Assembly (NCBI RefSeq): GCF_037081715.1 | Contig: NZ_JAZDDH010000002.1 | Span: 248,001-312,000 of the forward strand | Length of the DNA stretch: 64,000 nucleotides | Direction of reading: 5' to 3' | Source of the DNA: Halalkalicoccus sp. CG83 | GTDB lineage: Archaea; Halobacteriota; Halobacteria; Halobacteriales; Halalkalicoccaceae | Shown here: positions 17,149 through 25,618 of the stretch, in pieces | Numbering within the stretch: the stretch's first letter is position 1 | Layout: every line of letters starts with the position of its first letter | Made by a program: the position numbers and the translations under genes | Notes under the pieces: generated by a model | Databases searched by the model: none | What the model saw: only the letters and a program-made list of their open reading frames with translations | What the model was told of the DNA's origin: nothing

Positions 17149-17535
17149 ATGTACTTCGATCACGCCGGGATCGCGACCGACGACGCGGACGCGCTCGCGG
17201 AGCTGTTCGGGGACCTGTTCGACACAGCCGTCGTCCACGAAGAGGAGTTCGACGGCATGACCGTCCGGTTTCTCGATCTCGGGAACGGCTACTTCGAGCT
17301 GCTCGAGTCACACGAGGGTGGACCGATCGCGACGTATCTCGAGCGAAACGGACCGGGCATCCACCACCTCGCGCTCGCGACCGACGACGTCGAGAGTGCG
17401 CTCGAGGACGCCCGCGAGGCGGGCGTGGACCTCATCGACGAGGAGCCCCGTCCCGGCGCGTGGGGCCACGAGGTCGCCTTCCTCCATCCGGGATCGACCG
17501 GCGGCGTCCTGATCGAGTTCGTCCAGCACGGCTGA
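17149..17535 (+). CDS. mce: Methylmalonyl-CoA epimerase (128 aa)
   Basis: Interconverts (R)- and (S)-methylmalonyl-CoA. It belongs to the vicinal oxygen chelate fold; likely metal ligands are His5 in FDHAGIATDD, Glu50 in NGYFELLE, His72 or His73 in GPGIHHLALATDD, and Glu123 in VLIEFVQ. At 128 residues it is a complete, minimal enzyme. It lies 200 bp after mcmA1 on the same strand but with its own TATA-like box, so the two genes work in the same pathway without obligatory co-transcription. Confidence 0.94.
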   Translation: MYFDHAGIATDDADALAELFGDLFDTAVVHEEEFDGMTVRFLDLGNGYFELLESHEGGPIATYLERNGPGIHHLALATDDVESALEDAREAGVDLIDEEPRPGAWGHEVAFLHPGSTGGVLIEFVQHG

Positions 17536-17691
17536 CCGGCGGCTCCCTCGTATACTCCTTCCTCGAGACCTGCGTCTCCTGGCAGGACCGATTACCGGAA
17601 ACGGGGCCCGTATTCCCCACGCCGCACGGCATCACGACGGGTTACTCCAGAATCCGATCGACACTTGTCGCTGGTTACCGCTACCCGAGAT

Positions 17692-18150
17692 ATGGCGACC
17701 CCCTCGAAAGGGCGATGGCGATGGGCGAACGTCCCGATCCCCGAACCGCACGTGTTCGGACTGTTCGTGAGCGTGGCGCTCCACACGTACAGGCCGTGGC
17801 GAATCACCGACCGCCGGGAACCCGCTCGAACCATCGGCTGGTCGGTAGTCGGAGCCAGCGTGCCGTGTCTGGCGTGGGCGGTACGAACGGCCGGCGACGC
17901 CGACGTCGAGGAGCCGGCCGCTCTCCTCACCGGCGGACCGTACGCGTTCAGCCGAAACCCGATGTACGTCGCGTGGACGGCGCTGTACGTGGGTATCGCG
18001 CTGCTCTCGAACTCCCTGTGGCCGTTCGTCCTCTCGCCCGCCGTGCTGGCCGCTACCCACGGTATCGTCCGACGGGAAGAACGCTTGTTGGCCCGCGCGT
18101 TCGGCGACGAGTATCGCACCTATCGGCGTGACGTTCCTCGATACCTGTGA
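17692..18150 (+). CDS. Isoprenylcysteine/phospholipid methyltransferase-family membrane protein (152 aa)
   Basis: A small integral membrane protein with about four hydrophobic segments and the ICMT/PEMT-type motif GGPYAFSRNPMYVAWTALYV (about residues 90-109), where the Arg-Asn-Pro-Met-Tyr core binds SAM. The C-terminal RREERLLARAFGDEYRTYR is also typical: Glu and Tyr residues close the cofactor site. In archaea these proteins methylate lipids or unknown substrates. ATG 17692 is used; a TTG at 17665 is an alternative. It converges on the flavin oxidoreductase gene at 18164. Confidence 0.8.
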   Translation: MATPSKGRWRWANVPIPEPHVFGLFVSVALHTYRPWRITDRREPARTIGWSVVGASVPCLAWAVRTAGDADVEEPAALLTGGPYAFSRNPMYVAWTALYVGIALLSNSLWPFVLSPAVLAATHGIVRREERLLARAFGDEYRTYRRDVPRYL

Positions 18151-18163
18151 ATCGGGATCGAAC

Positions 18164-18790
18164 CTATCCGAAGTTCTCGACCTTCGCGCCGTCCGGGTCG
18201 CCGCCGGCCCCCTCGAGCGCGTCGAGCGCATCGGTGACGAACTCGCCGAAGCCGTAGACGAACACCTGCTGGCCGTCGTAGTAGCTCGCGACGTGGTCCG
18301 CGAGCTCGTCGGTGACGACGACCGTCGCGCCGGCCTCGCGAAGCGCCTCCAGCCGATCCTCGTGGACGGGCTCGTCGTCGCAGTAGACGACCGTCACGTC
18401 GCCGCCGTCCTCGACGGCGCGTTCGCCGATGCCGACCGCGGGACCGACGCCGGGGCCGCCCGCGAGGATCAGCAGTTCGGACTCGTCCTCGTAGTAGGCG
18501 CTGCCGTAGGGCCCCTCGACGGTGACCGTCTCGCCCTCGCGGTCGTCGTCGGCGATCCACGGCCCGAGCGTCCCCTCGGGGTCGATTCCGATGGTGATCT
18601 CGAAGCCTCCCTCGACGTCGGGCGAGGAGAGGGTGTAGAATCGCGAGACGTGCTCGCCCTCGACCTCGGTCTCGAGCTTGACGAACTGGCCGGGCCGGGC
18701 GTCGAACTCCTCGGGCGTCTCGAGATCGACGGCGACGGTGTCGGGGCCGACCTCACGGACGGCCTCGATCGTGACCTCGGTTTTCTCCAT
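18164..18790 (-). CDS. Ferredoxin-NADP reductase-like flavin oxidoreductase (208 aa)
   Basis: A two-domain FNR-like protein: an FAD barrel with SRFYTLSSPD (Arg-x-Tyr-Thr-x-x-Ser contacts flavin) and an NAD(P) domain starting LLILAGGPGVGPAVGIGE. At 208 residues it lacks any C-terminal iron-sulphur domain, so it must pass electrons to a separate partner such as ferredoxin. ATG 18790 (MEKTEVTIE) is chosen over an upstream TTG. It is on the same strand as, and just downstream of, the 2-oxoacid dehydrogenase E1 genes (49-bp gap), and could be transcribed with them. Confidence 0.85.
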   Translation of the reverse strand: MEKTEVTIEAVREVGPDTVAVDLETPEEFDARPGQFVKLETEVEGEHVSRFYTLSSPDVEGGFEITIGIDPEGTLGPWIADDDREGETVTVEGPYGSAYYEDESELLILAGGPGVGPAVGIGERAVEDGGDVTVVYCDDEPVHEDRLEALREAGATVVVTDELADHVASYYDGQQVFVYGFGEFVTDALDALEGAGGDPDGAKVENFG

Positions 18791-18839
18791 ACGCGGAGCT
18801 ACCGCCGGTTCCGACAAAGGACTTGCCCTCTCGAGCGAA

Positions 18840-19808
18840 CTACGCCGAGAGGGCGCGCTCGATGCCGGCGGCGACGCGATCCTCGTCGGGCAGGTACTCC
18901 TCCTCGCGGGCGAACAGGGGGAACGGCACGTCGTAGCCCGTCACCCGCTCGACGGGCGCCTCGAGGTAGTAGAGCGCCTCGTCGTTGATCCGGGCGATTA
19001 TCTCCGCGGCCATCCCCGCCGTTTGCGGCGCCTCGTGGACGACGACACACCGGCCGGTCTTTCGCACCGACTCGAGGATCGTCTCCGAGTCGAGCGGGAA
19101 GATCGTCCGCGGGTCGATCACCTCGACGCTCGCGTCGACGCGTTCGGCCGCACGGGTCGCCTCGCGCACCATCGCGCCCCAGGCGACGACGGTGATATCG
19201 TCGCCCTCCTCGACGACGCGGGCCTCGCCCAGCGGCACGGTGTGATCGTCCTCCGGAACGGGTTCGCGGAACGCGCGATAGAGCCGCGTCGGTTCGAGGA
19301 AGACGACCGGATCGGGGTCGCGGATCGAGCTGGTGAGAAGCCCCTTCGTGTCGGCGGGCGTCGAGGGGACGACCACCTTCAGTCCGGGCGTGTGGGCGTA
19401 GCCCGCCTCGAAGCTCTCGGAGTGGTGTTCGAGCGCGCGGATCCCGCCGCCGTACGGCGAACGGATCGTCATCGGACACTCGTAGCTTCCGCGTGATCGA
19501 CTCCGCAGGCGCGCGGCGTGCTGCTGGAGTTGGTGGTACGCCTGGTGCATGAACCCCGAGAACTGGATCTCGGCGACCGGCCGCATCCCGTGGGCCGCCA
19601 GTCCGACGCCCAGCCCGACGATCCCGGACTCGGCGACCGGCGCGTCGTACACGCGGTCGGGGTAGCCCTCGACGAGTCCCTGGGTCGCCCTGAAGACGCC
19701 GCCGTTGACCGCGACGTCCTGTCCGTAGACGACGACCGACTCGTCGCGTGCCAGCTCCTCGCCGAGCGCGGTCCGGACCGCCTCCACCATCCGCAGCTCA
19801 TTCGCCAT
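18840..19808 (-). CDS. 2-oxoacid dehydrogenase E1 beta subunit (322 aa)
   Basis: Beta subunit of a thiamine-diphosphate-dependent pyruvate or branched-chain 2-oxoacid dehydrogenase E1. Recognisable blocks are VVYGQDVAVNGGVFRATQGL, APVAESGIVGLGVGLAAHGM, and SPYGGGIRALEHHSESFEAG; the C-terminal domain reads VIDPRTIFPLDSETILESV and VVHEAPQTAGMAAEI. ATG 19808 (MANELRMV) is clear and overlaps the last codons of the alpha gene by 11 bases, so translation is coupled. No E2 or E3 gene is adjacent, so the acyl acceptor complex must be encoded elsewhere or the enzyme acts differently. Confidence 0.93.
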   Translation of the reverse strand: MANELRMVEAVRTALGEELARDESVVVYGQDVAVNGGVFRATQGLVEGYPDRVYDAPVAESGIVGLGVGLAAHGMRPVAEIQFSGFMHQAYHQLQQHAARLRSRSRGSYECPMTIRSPYGGGIRALEHHSESFEAGYAHTPGLKVVVPSTPADTKGLLTSSIRDPDPVVFLEPTRLYRAFREPVPEDDHTVPLGEARVVEEGDDITVVAWGAMVREATRAAERVDASVEVIDPRTIFPLDSETILESVRKTGRCVVVHEAPQTAGMAAEIIARINDEALYYLEAPVERVTGYDVPFPLFAREEEYLPDEDRVAAGIERALSA

Positions 19809-20874
19809 TCTCCTCACCCCCGAAGGCCGCGCGCTGGGACTCGAGCTCCGGCGGAAGCTCCGAGAAGACGTGATCGAACATCTCCGCGGGATCGATCTCC
19901 TCGCGTCCCTCCTGTGCCCGCTCGACCGCCTCGGCCAGCTCCTCCTCGATGGCCTCCTCGATCTCCTCTCTGGTCTCGTCGTCGAGAATCCCACGCCCCT
20001 CGAGATACGTCTCGAAGCGGTCGATCGGGTCCCGTTCCTCCCATCCCTCCTCCTCCTCGCGTTCGCGATAGACTGAGGGGTCGTCCGCGGTCGTGTGCAT
20101 CGACTGACGGTAGGTCATCGCCTCGACGAGCACCGGCTCGCCCTTCCGCGCCATCTCGAGGGCCTCCTCCACCACCCGATGGACGCCGAGGACGTCGTTG
20201 CCGTCGACCTGTACCCCCGTGATCCCGGCGGCGATCGCCTTCTGGGCGATCGTCTCGGCACGGGTCTGTTTCTCGCGAGGAACCGAGATCGCGTACTGGT
20301 TGTTCTGACAGAAGAAGACGGTGTGGGCGTCGTAGACGCCGGCGCAGTTCATCCCCTCGTAGACGTCGCCCTCGCTGGTCGCGCCGTCGCCGAAGTAGCC
20401 GATGGTGGCGTGTTCCTCTCCCTTGATCGCCTGTGCCCAGCCGAGCCCGGCGGCGTGGATCGCCTGCGAGCCGACGGCGATCGACGGCGGGAGGTCGTTC
20501 TGTCCGTCGGGGATCTCCGCGCCCTCCTCCATCCCCATCGCGTACCACAGCAGTGCGTGCGGCGGCGTTCCGCGCGCGAGATACGCGGCGTTCTCGCGGA
20601 ACGACGGCACCATCCAGTCGTCCTCGGCGAGCGCCACGGCGCTTCCCACCTGGGCGGCCTCCTGGCCCAGTGCGGGGGCGATCGTGCCGCTCTCGCCGCG
20701 GCGCTGGAGTGCGATCGCACGCTCGTCGAGCCTGCGGGCGCGCTTCATTCCCCGGTAGAGCTCGAGCAGCCGTTCCTCCGATAGATCGGGATCGAGCTCC
20801 TCGTCGACGTTCCCCTCACGGTCCAGCACCTGCACGTGGTTGATGGTGAACTCGGCGGCCCGTTCGCTTGGCAT
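19798..20874 (-). CDS. 2-oxoacid dehydrogenase E1 alpha subunit (358 aa)
   Basis: The thiamine diphosphate site is GYFGDGATSEGDVYEGMN through FFCQNNQYAIS, the standard GDG-to-N motif. IAPALGQEAAQVGSAVAL and YRQSMHTTADDPSVYR (the phosphorylation-loop-like region) complete the fold. ATG 20874 (MPSERAAEF) is chosen; a longer frame upstream overlaps the divergent promoter region. It is the first gene of the E1 alpha/beta operon and is transcribed divergently from korA across 143 bp. Haloarchaea carry several such E1 copies, some without detectable classical dehydrogenase activity, so substrate assignment is open. Confidence 0.93.
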   Translation of the reverse strand: MPSERAAEFTINHVQVLDREGNVDEELDPDLSEERLLELYRGMKRARRLDERAIALQRRGESGTIAPALGQEAAQVGSAVALAEDDWMVPSFRENAAYLARGTPPHALLWYAMGMEEGAEIPDGQNDLPPSIAVGSQAIHAAGLGWAQAIKGEEHATIGYFGDGATSEGDVYEGMNCAGVYDAHTVFFCQNNQYAISVPREKQTRAETIAQKAIAAGITGVQVDGNDVLGVHRVVEEALEMARKGEPVLVEAMTYRQSMHTTADDPSVYREREEEEGWEERDPIDRFETYLEGRGILDDETREEIEEAIEEELAEAVERAQEGREEIDPAEMFDHVFSELPPELESQRAAFGGEENGE

Positions 20875-21017
20875 ACCGGCTACGTGTCTCCCCTGGTACT
20901 TATCATATGCCGACTGGCCTTCGTCCACCCCGACATCAGGTGCCTGCACCCGCAAGCGCGGCTCGTAGTACACTTACGGAAGGCTTTTTGCCCGCGGCCG
21001 GGCTACCTCTAACCCAC

Positions 21018-22769
21018 ATGCCTGAGGACCTCAACTGGGCCGTCGGCGGGGAGGCCGGCGACGGGATCGACTCCACTGGAAAGATCTTCGCCCAGGCGCT
21101 CTCACGGGCCGGACGGCACGTCTTCACATCCAAGGACTTCGCCTCGCGGATCCGCGGCGGCTACACCGCCTACAAGATCCGGACGTCGGTCGACGAGGTG
21201 AACAGCGTCGTCGATCGACTCGACGTCCTCGTCGCGCTCACCCAGCGCACCATCGACGAGAACCTCGACGAACTCCACGAGAACAGCGTGATCATCTACG
21301 ACGGCGAGCGTTCGTGGGAGGCCGACGTCCCCGACGAGATGGTCGAGCTCGACGTCCCGCTCAAGAGCCTCGCGGAGGACGCCGGCGGCGCGATCATGCA
21401 GAACGTCGTCGCGCTCGGGGCGGCCTGCGAGGTCGCGAACTTCCCGATCGAGCACCTCGACAGCGCCCTCGAGAAGCGCTTCGGCGACAAGGGGCAGAAG
21501 CTCGTCGACAACAACCAGGAGGCCGCTCGGGCCGGGCGAGACTACGTCCAGGAGAACTACGACCATGACTACGGCTACGACCTCGAGACCACGGACAACG
21601 ACTACGTCCTGCTCAACGGCGACGAGGCGATCGGGATGGGCGCGCTGGTCGCGGGTTGTCGGTTCTACGCGGGCTACCCGATCACCCCGGCGACCAACGT
21701 GATGGAGTACCTCACCGGTCGGATCGACCAGTACGGTGGCACGGTCGTCCAGGCCGAGGACGAGCTCGCCGCGATCAACATGGCGCTCGGCGCCGCACGC
21801 TCCGGCGCGCGAGCAATGACCGCCACCTCCGGGCCGGGCATCGACCTGATGACCGAGACGTTCGGCCTCATCGCCACCACGGAGACGCCGCTGGTGATCG
21901 CCGACGTGATGCGTTCGGGGCCCTCGACCGGGATGCCGACCAAACAGGAGCAGGGCGACCTGAACATGGCGCTCTACGGCGGTCACGGCGAGATCCCCCG
22001 GTTCGTCGTCGCGCCGACCACCATCTCCGAGTGTTTCTGGAAGACGATCGAGGCGTTCAACCTCGCCGAGAAGTACCAGACGCCGGTCTACGTCATCTCA
22101 GATCTGGCGATGGCGGTCACCGAACAGACGTTCTCGCCCGAGGAGTTCGACATGGACGCGGTCGAGATCGACCGCGGGAACGTCGTGAGCGAGGACGACA
22201 TCGACCAGTACCTCGACGAGCAGGGGCGCTTCCAGCCCCACTACGACGCCGCCGACGGCATCAGCCCGCGGGCGTTCCCCGGCACCGCGGAGGGCGCACA
22301 CATGACGACCGGCCTCGAGCACGACGAGCTCGGCCGGCGGACCGAGGACACCGAGGAGCGCGTCCAGCAGGTCGACAAGCGAAATCGAAAGGTCGAGACC
22401 GCCCAGCGCGAGGAGGACTGGTCGCCCCGCGAGTTCGGCAACGAGGACGCGGAGAACCTGGTGATCACGTGGGGGTCGAACGAGGGCGCGATCCTCGAGG
22501 CGATGGACGAGCTCGACGACGACGTGCGGTTCATCTCCGTCCCCTACCTCTTCCCCCGGCCCGACCTCACCGAAGCGGTCGAGAACGCGGATCGGACCGT
22601 CGTCGTCGAGTGTAACGCGACCGGCCAGTTCGCCGACCTGATCGAACGCGACACGCTTACACGAGTCGAACGCATCAACAAGTACAACGGCATCCGGTTC
22701 AACGCCGACGAACTCCGCGAGCGGATCACGGAGACGTTCGCGGCGGAACCGGAGGTTACAGCACAATGA
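21018..22769 (+). CDS. korA: 2-oxoacid:ferredoxin oxidoreductase alpha (gamma-alpha fusion) subunit (583 aa)
   Basis: Oxidises a 2-oxoacid (pyruvate or 2-oxoglutarate) to the acyl-CoA with ferredoxin as acceptor. Residues 1-180 are the gamma domain (WAVGGEAGDGIDSTGKIFAQ), fused to the alpha part with YAGYPITPATNVMEYL, VVQAEDELAAINMALGAARS, and ATSGPGIDLMTETFGL. The C-terminal domain begins ENLVITWGSNEGAILEAMD. This fused two-subunit layout is usual in haloarchaea. ATG 21018 (MPEDLNWAVGG) is used. Its stop overlaps the korB start (ATGA), so both are translated together. Confidence 0.93.
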   Translation: MPEDLNWAVGGEAGDGIDSTGKIFAQALSRAGRHVFTSKDFASRIRGGYTAYKIRTSVDEVNSVVDRLDVLVALTQRTIDENLDELHENSVIIYDGERSWEADVPDEMVELDVPLKSLAEDAGGAIMQNVVALGAACEVANFPIEHLDSALEKRFGDKGQKLVDNNQEAARAGRDYVQENYDHDYGYDLETTDNDYVLLNGDEAIGMGALVAGCRFYAGYPITPATNVMEYLTGRIDQYGGTVVQAEDELAAINMALGAARSGARAMTATSGPGIDLMTETFGLIATTETPLVIADVMRSGPSTGMPTKQEQGDLNMALYGGHGEIPRFVVAPTTISECFWKTIEAFNLAEKYQTPVYVISDLAMAVTEQTFSPEEFDMDAVEIDRGNVVSEDDIDQYLDEQGRFQPHYDAADGISPRAFPGTAEGAHMTTGLEHDELGRRTEDTEERVQQVDKRNRKVETAQREEDWSPREFGNEDAENLVITWGSNEGAILEAMDELDDDVRFISVPYLFPRPDLTEAVENADRTVVVECNATGQFADLIERDTLTRVERINKYNGIRFNADELRERITETFAAEPEVTAQ

Positions 22770-23629
22770 GTTCCCAGGCACACTTCACCGACTTCAAGAG
22801 CGACAAGCGACCCACGTGGTGTCCCGGCTGCGGCGACTTCGGGACGATGAACGGCATGATGAAGGCGCTCGCCAACACCGGCAACAGCCCCGACGACACC
22901 TTCATCTGCGCTGGCATCGGCTGTTCGGGCAAGATCGGGACGTACATGCACAGCTACGCGCTCCACGGCGTCCACGGACGCGCGCTCCCCGTCGGTACGG
23001 GCGTGAAGATGGCCAACCCCAACCTCGAAGTGATGGTCGCCGGCGGCGACGGCGACGGCTACTCGATCGGCGCGGGCCACTTCGTCCACGCGGTCCGACG
23101 TAACGTCGACATGACCTACGTCGTGATGGACAACCGCATCTACGGGCTCACGAAGGGCCAGTTCTCGCCCACCTCCCGCGAGGACTTCGAGACCTCGACC
23201 TCGCCCGAGGGGACCCAGCAGTCGCCGGTCCACCCGCTCGCGCTGGCGATGGCCGCGGGCGGCAGCTTCATCGCCCAGTCGTTCTCCTCGGACTCCCAGC
23301 GCCACACCCAGATTATCGAGGAAGCGATCGAGCACGACGGTTTCTCGCTGGTCAACACCTACAGCCCCTGTGTGACGTTCAACGACGTCGACACCTACGA
23401 CTACTTCCGCGACTCCCTGATCGACCTCGACGAGGAGAACCACGACCCCAACGACTACGACCAGGCTCGCGAGAAGATCATGGACTTCGACAACATCTAC
23501 CAGGGCGTGATCTACCAGGACGACGACAGCGTCGGCTACGAGAAGCGCCTCGGAATCGAGGAGCCGATGAACGACATCCCCGACGGCGCGCCCGAGGGCG
23601 CGATGGACCTCGTCCGCGAGTTCTACTGA
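22766..23629 (+). CDS. korB: 2-oxoacid:ferredoxin oxidoreductase beta subunit (287 aa)
   Basis: Carries the thiamine diphosphate site (VAGGDGDGYSIGAGHF to YVVMDNRIYGLT) and the cysteines for one [4Fe-4S] cluster: Cys19 and Cys22 in WCPGCGDFG, Cys53 in IGCSGKIG, and a later Cys in YSPCVTFN. With korA it makes the two-chain enzyme that feeds acetyl-CoA or succinyl-CoA while reducing the 2Fe-2S ferredoxin. Pyruvate versus 2-oxoglutarate cannot be decided from sequence alone. Start overlaps the korA stop. It converges, after a gene remnant, on the HtrA-type gene. Confidence 0.93.
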   Translation: MSSQAHFTDFKSDKRPTWCPGCGDFGTMNGMMKALANTGNSPDDTFICAGIGCSGKIGTYMHSYALHGVHGRALPVGTGVKMANPNLEVMVAGGDGDGYSIGAGHFVHAVRRNVDMTYVVMDNRIYGLTKGQFSPTSREDFETSTSPEGTQQSPVHPLALAMAAGGSFIAQSFSSDSQRHTQIIEEAIEHDGFSLVNTYSPCVTFNDVDTYDYFRDSLIDLDEENHDPNDYDQAREKIMDFDNIYQGVIYQDDDSVGYEKRLGIEEPMNDIPDGAPEGAMDLVREFY

Positions 23630-23829
23630 CGGCGGCTCATCCCTCTTCTCCTGTGTTCGAGGCGAGCAGTCACGTCGTTCTCCGCGATCGAGACCTGCGA
23701 TACCGGTCGGCGATCCCACACGAGTCCCGGCGATCGGCCGGCCGGTGACGACCCCGAGGCCCGGTCGGGTTCCTCGCCCGTGGCGCGTCGCGCCAGAGAC
23801 GTGTTGGCGGACCTACTATCCCTGGTTTC

Positions 23830-24202
23830 GTGAAGCGATCAACTGTTCCACCTCATGACTGCGAACCGCACGACGTCGTAGTGGGCGATGGCACGGCGGG
23901 TGCCCTCGTCGCCGCGACGGCTGCCGGTTTCTCGACGGTACTTCTCGAACGGAGGGGTCGGGAGGAGGCCGGAGCGGGACCTCGACGATGAATTTCACGC
24001 TGAAGCTCGAGACGCTGATCGACACGTTTGGTCGTTGGGATCTGCTCTACGAGCGCCCTCACGTCCAGAAACGCGCCACGACGCCCAAGCAGCACTACGA
24101 CGCATGCCCGAGCACGTCGGTCGTGTTCGAGGGGTGGCGAAGCGAGCGCGAGCGCGTACTCGAGGAGATCTCCGAGATCGCCGGCGCCGAGCCCGAGTAC
24201 AG
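23830..24202 (+). pseudogene. Decayed geranylgeranyl reductase-family gene with large internal deletion
   Basis: Two fragments in different frames survive. From GTG 23830, 53 codons encode DVVVGDGTAGALVAATAAG and VLLERRGREEAG, the flavin-binding Rossmann start, ending at a stop at 23989. From 23988, a second frame encodes LKLETLIDTFGRWDLLYERP and EISEIAGAEPEY. Both align with the intact reductase at 46591-47958: its N-terminal VVGAGTAGCYAAATIAS and VLVLERKDETEAG, and its last 70 residues (LKLQAAVKTFGYWGTILDFY to ETTGAEAKY). About 330 codons between them are missing, so this is a broken paralogue. Confidence 0.7.
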
Positions 24203-24231
24203 ATCCTCACCGGCGAGCGTGCGACGTCGGT

Positions 24232-25350
24232 CTACGTGCCGCCACCGCTACTGGCGTCGGCCGGCGGCCGCGTCCCCACGGTCAGGTCGACGGTCGTCTC
24301 GCTGCCGTCCCGCCGAACGGTCGCGGTCGTCGTTTCCTCGGGCGAGAGATCGAGCGCAATGGTCGAGGACAGCTCCGAGGGCGTCCCGATGCGCTGCTCG
24401 GCGAGGGAGACGAGGACGTCCCCGCCGGTCGGTACGGGCGTCCCGCTCACGGTCGTCTGCCCGGTCGAGCCCCGAAGCACGGCCGCCGCCGGGCCGTTCG
24501 GCGCGACCTGGTTTACGTAGACGCCGATCGGCTCCTCGAGCCCGTTCGCCTCCGCGATCGCGGGCGTCGTGGGGACCGCGTTCACGCCGAGATAGGGGGC
24601 GTCGTACTCGCCGTTCTCGATCAGCGCGGGCACCACGCGCCTCGCGAGCGCCGTCGAGACGGCGAAGGCGATGTTGTCGCCGCCGCCCGCGCTGATCACG
24701 CCGGCGACCGCACCCTCGAGGTTCACGAGCGGGCCGCCGCTGTTGCCGGGGTTGACGGCGGCGTCGGTCTGGATCGCGTCCGGGATCGTCACGCCCGAGG
24801 GGTTCCGCAGCGAACGATGCACACCGCTGACGATCCCGGTCGAGACCGAGGCGTTCAGCCCGAACGAGTTGCCGATCGCGACCACCTCGGTTCCGACGGC
24901 GGGATACTGCTCGAGAAACGAGAGCGACCCGGCGTAGTCGGGCGTCTCGGCGTCGAGGACGGCTAGATCCGCATAGGCGTCCTCGCCGACGAGGCTCGCC
25001 TCCTGCCAGTCGTTTCGCCTGAACTGGACGGAGACCGTCGACCGACCCTGCGTGATGTGTTGGTTGGTGATCACGTAGTCGTCGTGGACGAACCCCGTCC
25101 CCAGTCCGCCCCGCTCCTGGCCCTGCTCGCCGCTCACCCGGACGAGGACGACCGAGTCGACGGTCTCCTCGTAGACCCTCGTATACGGACTCCCGTTCTC
25201 GGAGCCGGAGGCGTTGTCGCTCTCCGTCGTCGAACCGCCGTTCTCCCCGTCGACGGCACTGAGACACCCCGCCGTCCCGGCGAGCGTGCCGGCTCCGATC
25301 GCGACGAGCAGACGGCGACGCTGCCATCCCGATCGGTGGTCCCTGGGCAT
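24232..25350 (-). CDS. Trypsin-like serine protease, HtrA/DegP type, Tat lipoprotein (372 aa)
   Basis: Envelope protease for damaged or misfolded proteins. The N-terminus has a twin-arginine signal (WQRRRLLVAIGAGTLAG) ending in a lipobox-like TAGC with Cys29 for lipid attachment, then a Ser/Thr/Asn/Gly-rich linker (residues 30-58). The catalytic triad is His98 (TNQHIT), Asp128 (AYADLAVLD) and Ser204 (PGNSGGPLVN). One C-terminal PDZ domain follows (residues about 245-360). ATG 25350 opens the signal. It is monocistronic, with a strong hairpin upstream at 25408-25433. Confidence 0.92.
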   Translation of the reverse strand: MPRDHRSGWQRRRLLVAIGAGTLAGTAGCLSAVDGENGGSTTESDNASGSENGSPYTRVYEETVDSVVLVRVSGEQGQERGGLGTGFVHDDYVITNQHITQGRSTVSVQFRRNDWQEASLVGEDAYADLAVLDAETPDYAGSLSFLEQYPAVGTEVVAIGNSFGLNASVSTGIVSGVHRSLRNPSGVTIPDAIQTDAAVNPGNSGGPLVNLEGAVAGVISAGGGDNIAFAVSTALARRVVPALIENGEYDAPYLGVNAVPTTPAIAEANGLEEPIGVYVNQVAPNGPAAAVLRGSTGQTTVSGTPVPTGGDVLVSLAEQRIGTPSELSSTIALDLSPEETTTATVRRDGSETTVDLTVGTRPPADASSGGGT

Positions 25351-25407
25351 GGCTTCTCTACCGGTCGTGTGCTAATGAATCCACTCGGAGACCGGTTCCG
25401 ACGTCGT

Positions 25408-25433
25408 TCGAGCGACCGGTGACGGTCGCTCGA
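25408..25433. repeat. Perfect 11-bp hairpin upstream of the HtrA-type gene
   Basis: TCGAGCGACCG at 25408-25418 pairs perfectly with CGGTCGCTCGA at 25423-25433 around a GTGA loop. It lies 58 bases before the protease start and about 185 bases after the end of the Bat-type gene, both on the minus strand. It may be an operator or a transcript-end structure. Confidence 0.55.
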
Positions 25434-25618
25434 GCCACGCTCGAACCCGGCGGTGACGCATCGACGCCCGGACGTACGTGACGGAAAACGCGTCAAGGGG
25501 GATCGACGTCGGGCCGTCCGCGAGAACGGTCGTCGATCGACCTTCGTGGGACCACCCTATCGTCGCCGGCTCCGCGGTGGACGTATATCGTATCGATCCG
25601 TAGCGGGGCCGGCCTCGT

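Noticed and set aside
24028-24966. Plus-strand frames crossing the reductase remnant and the HtrA-type gene
   Set aside because: Most of each frame is antisense to the protease, which has a full catalytic triad and signal. Only the first 70 codons starting at 23988 are meaningful.
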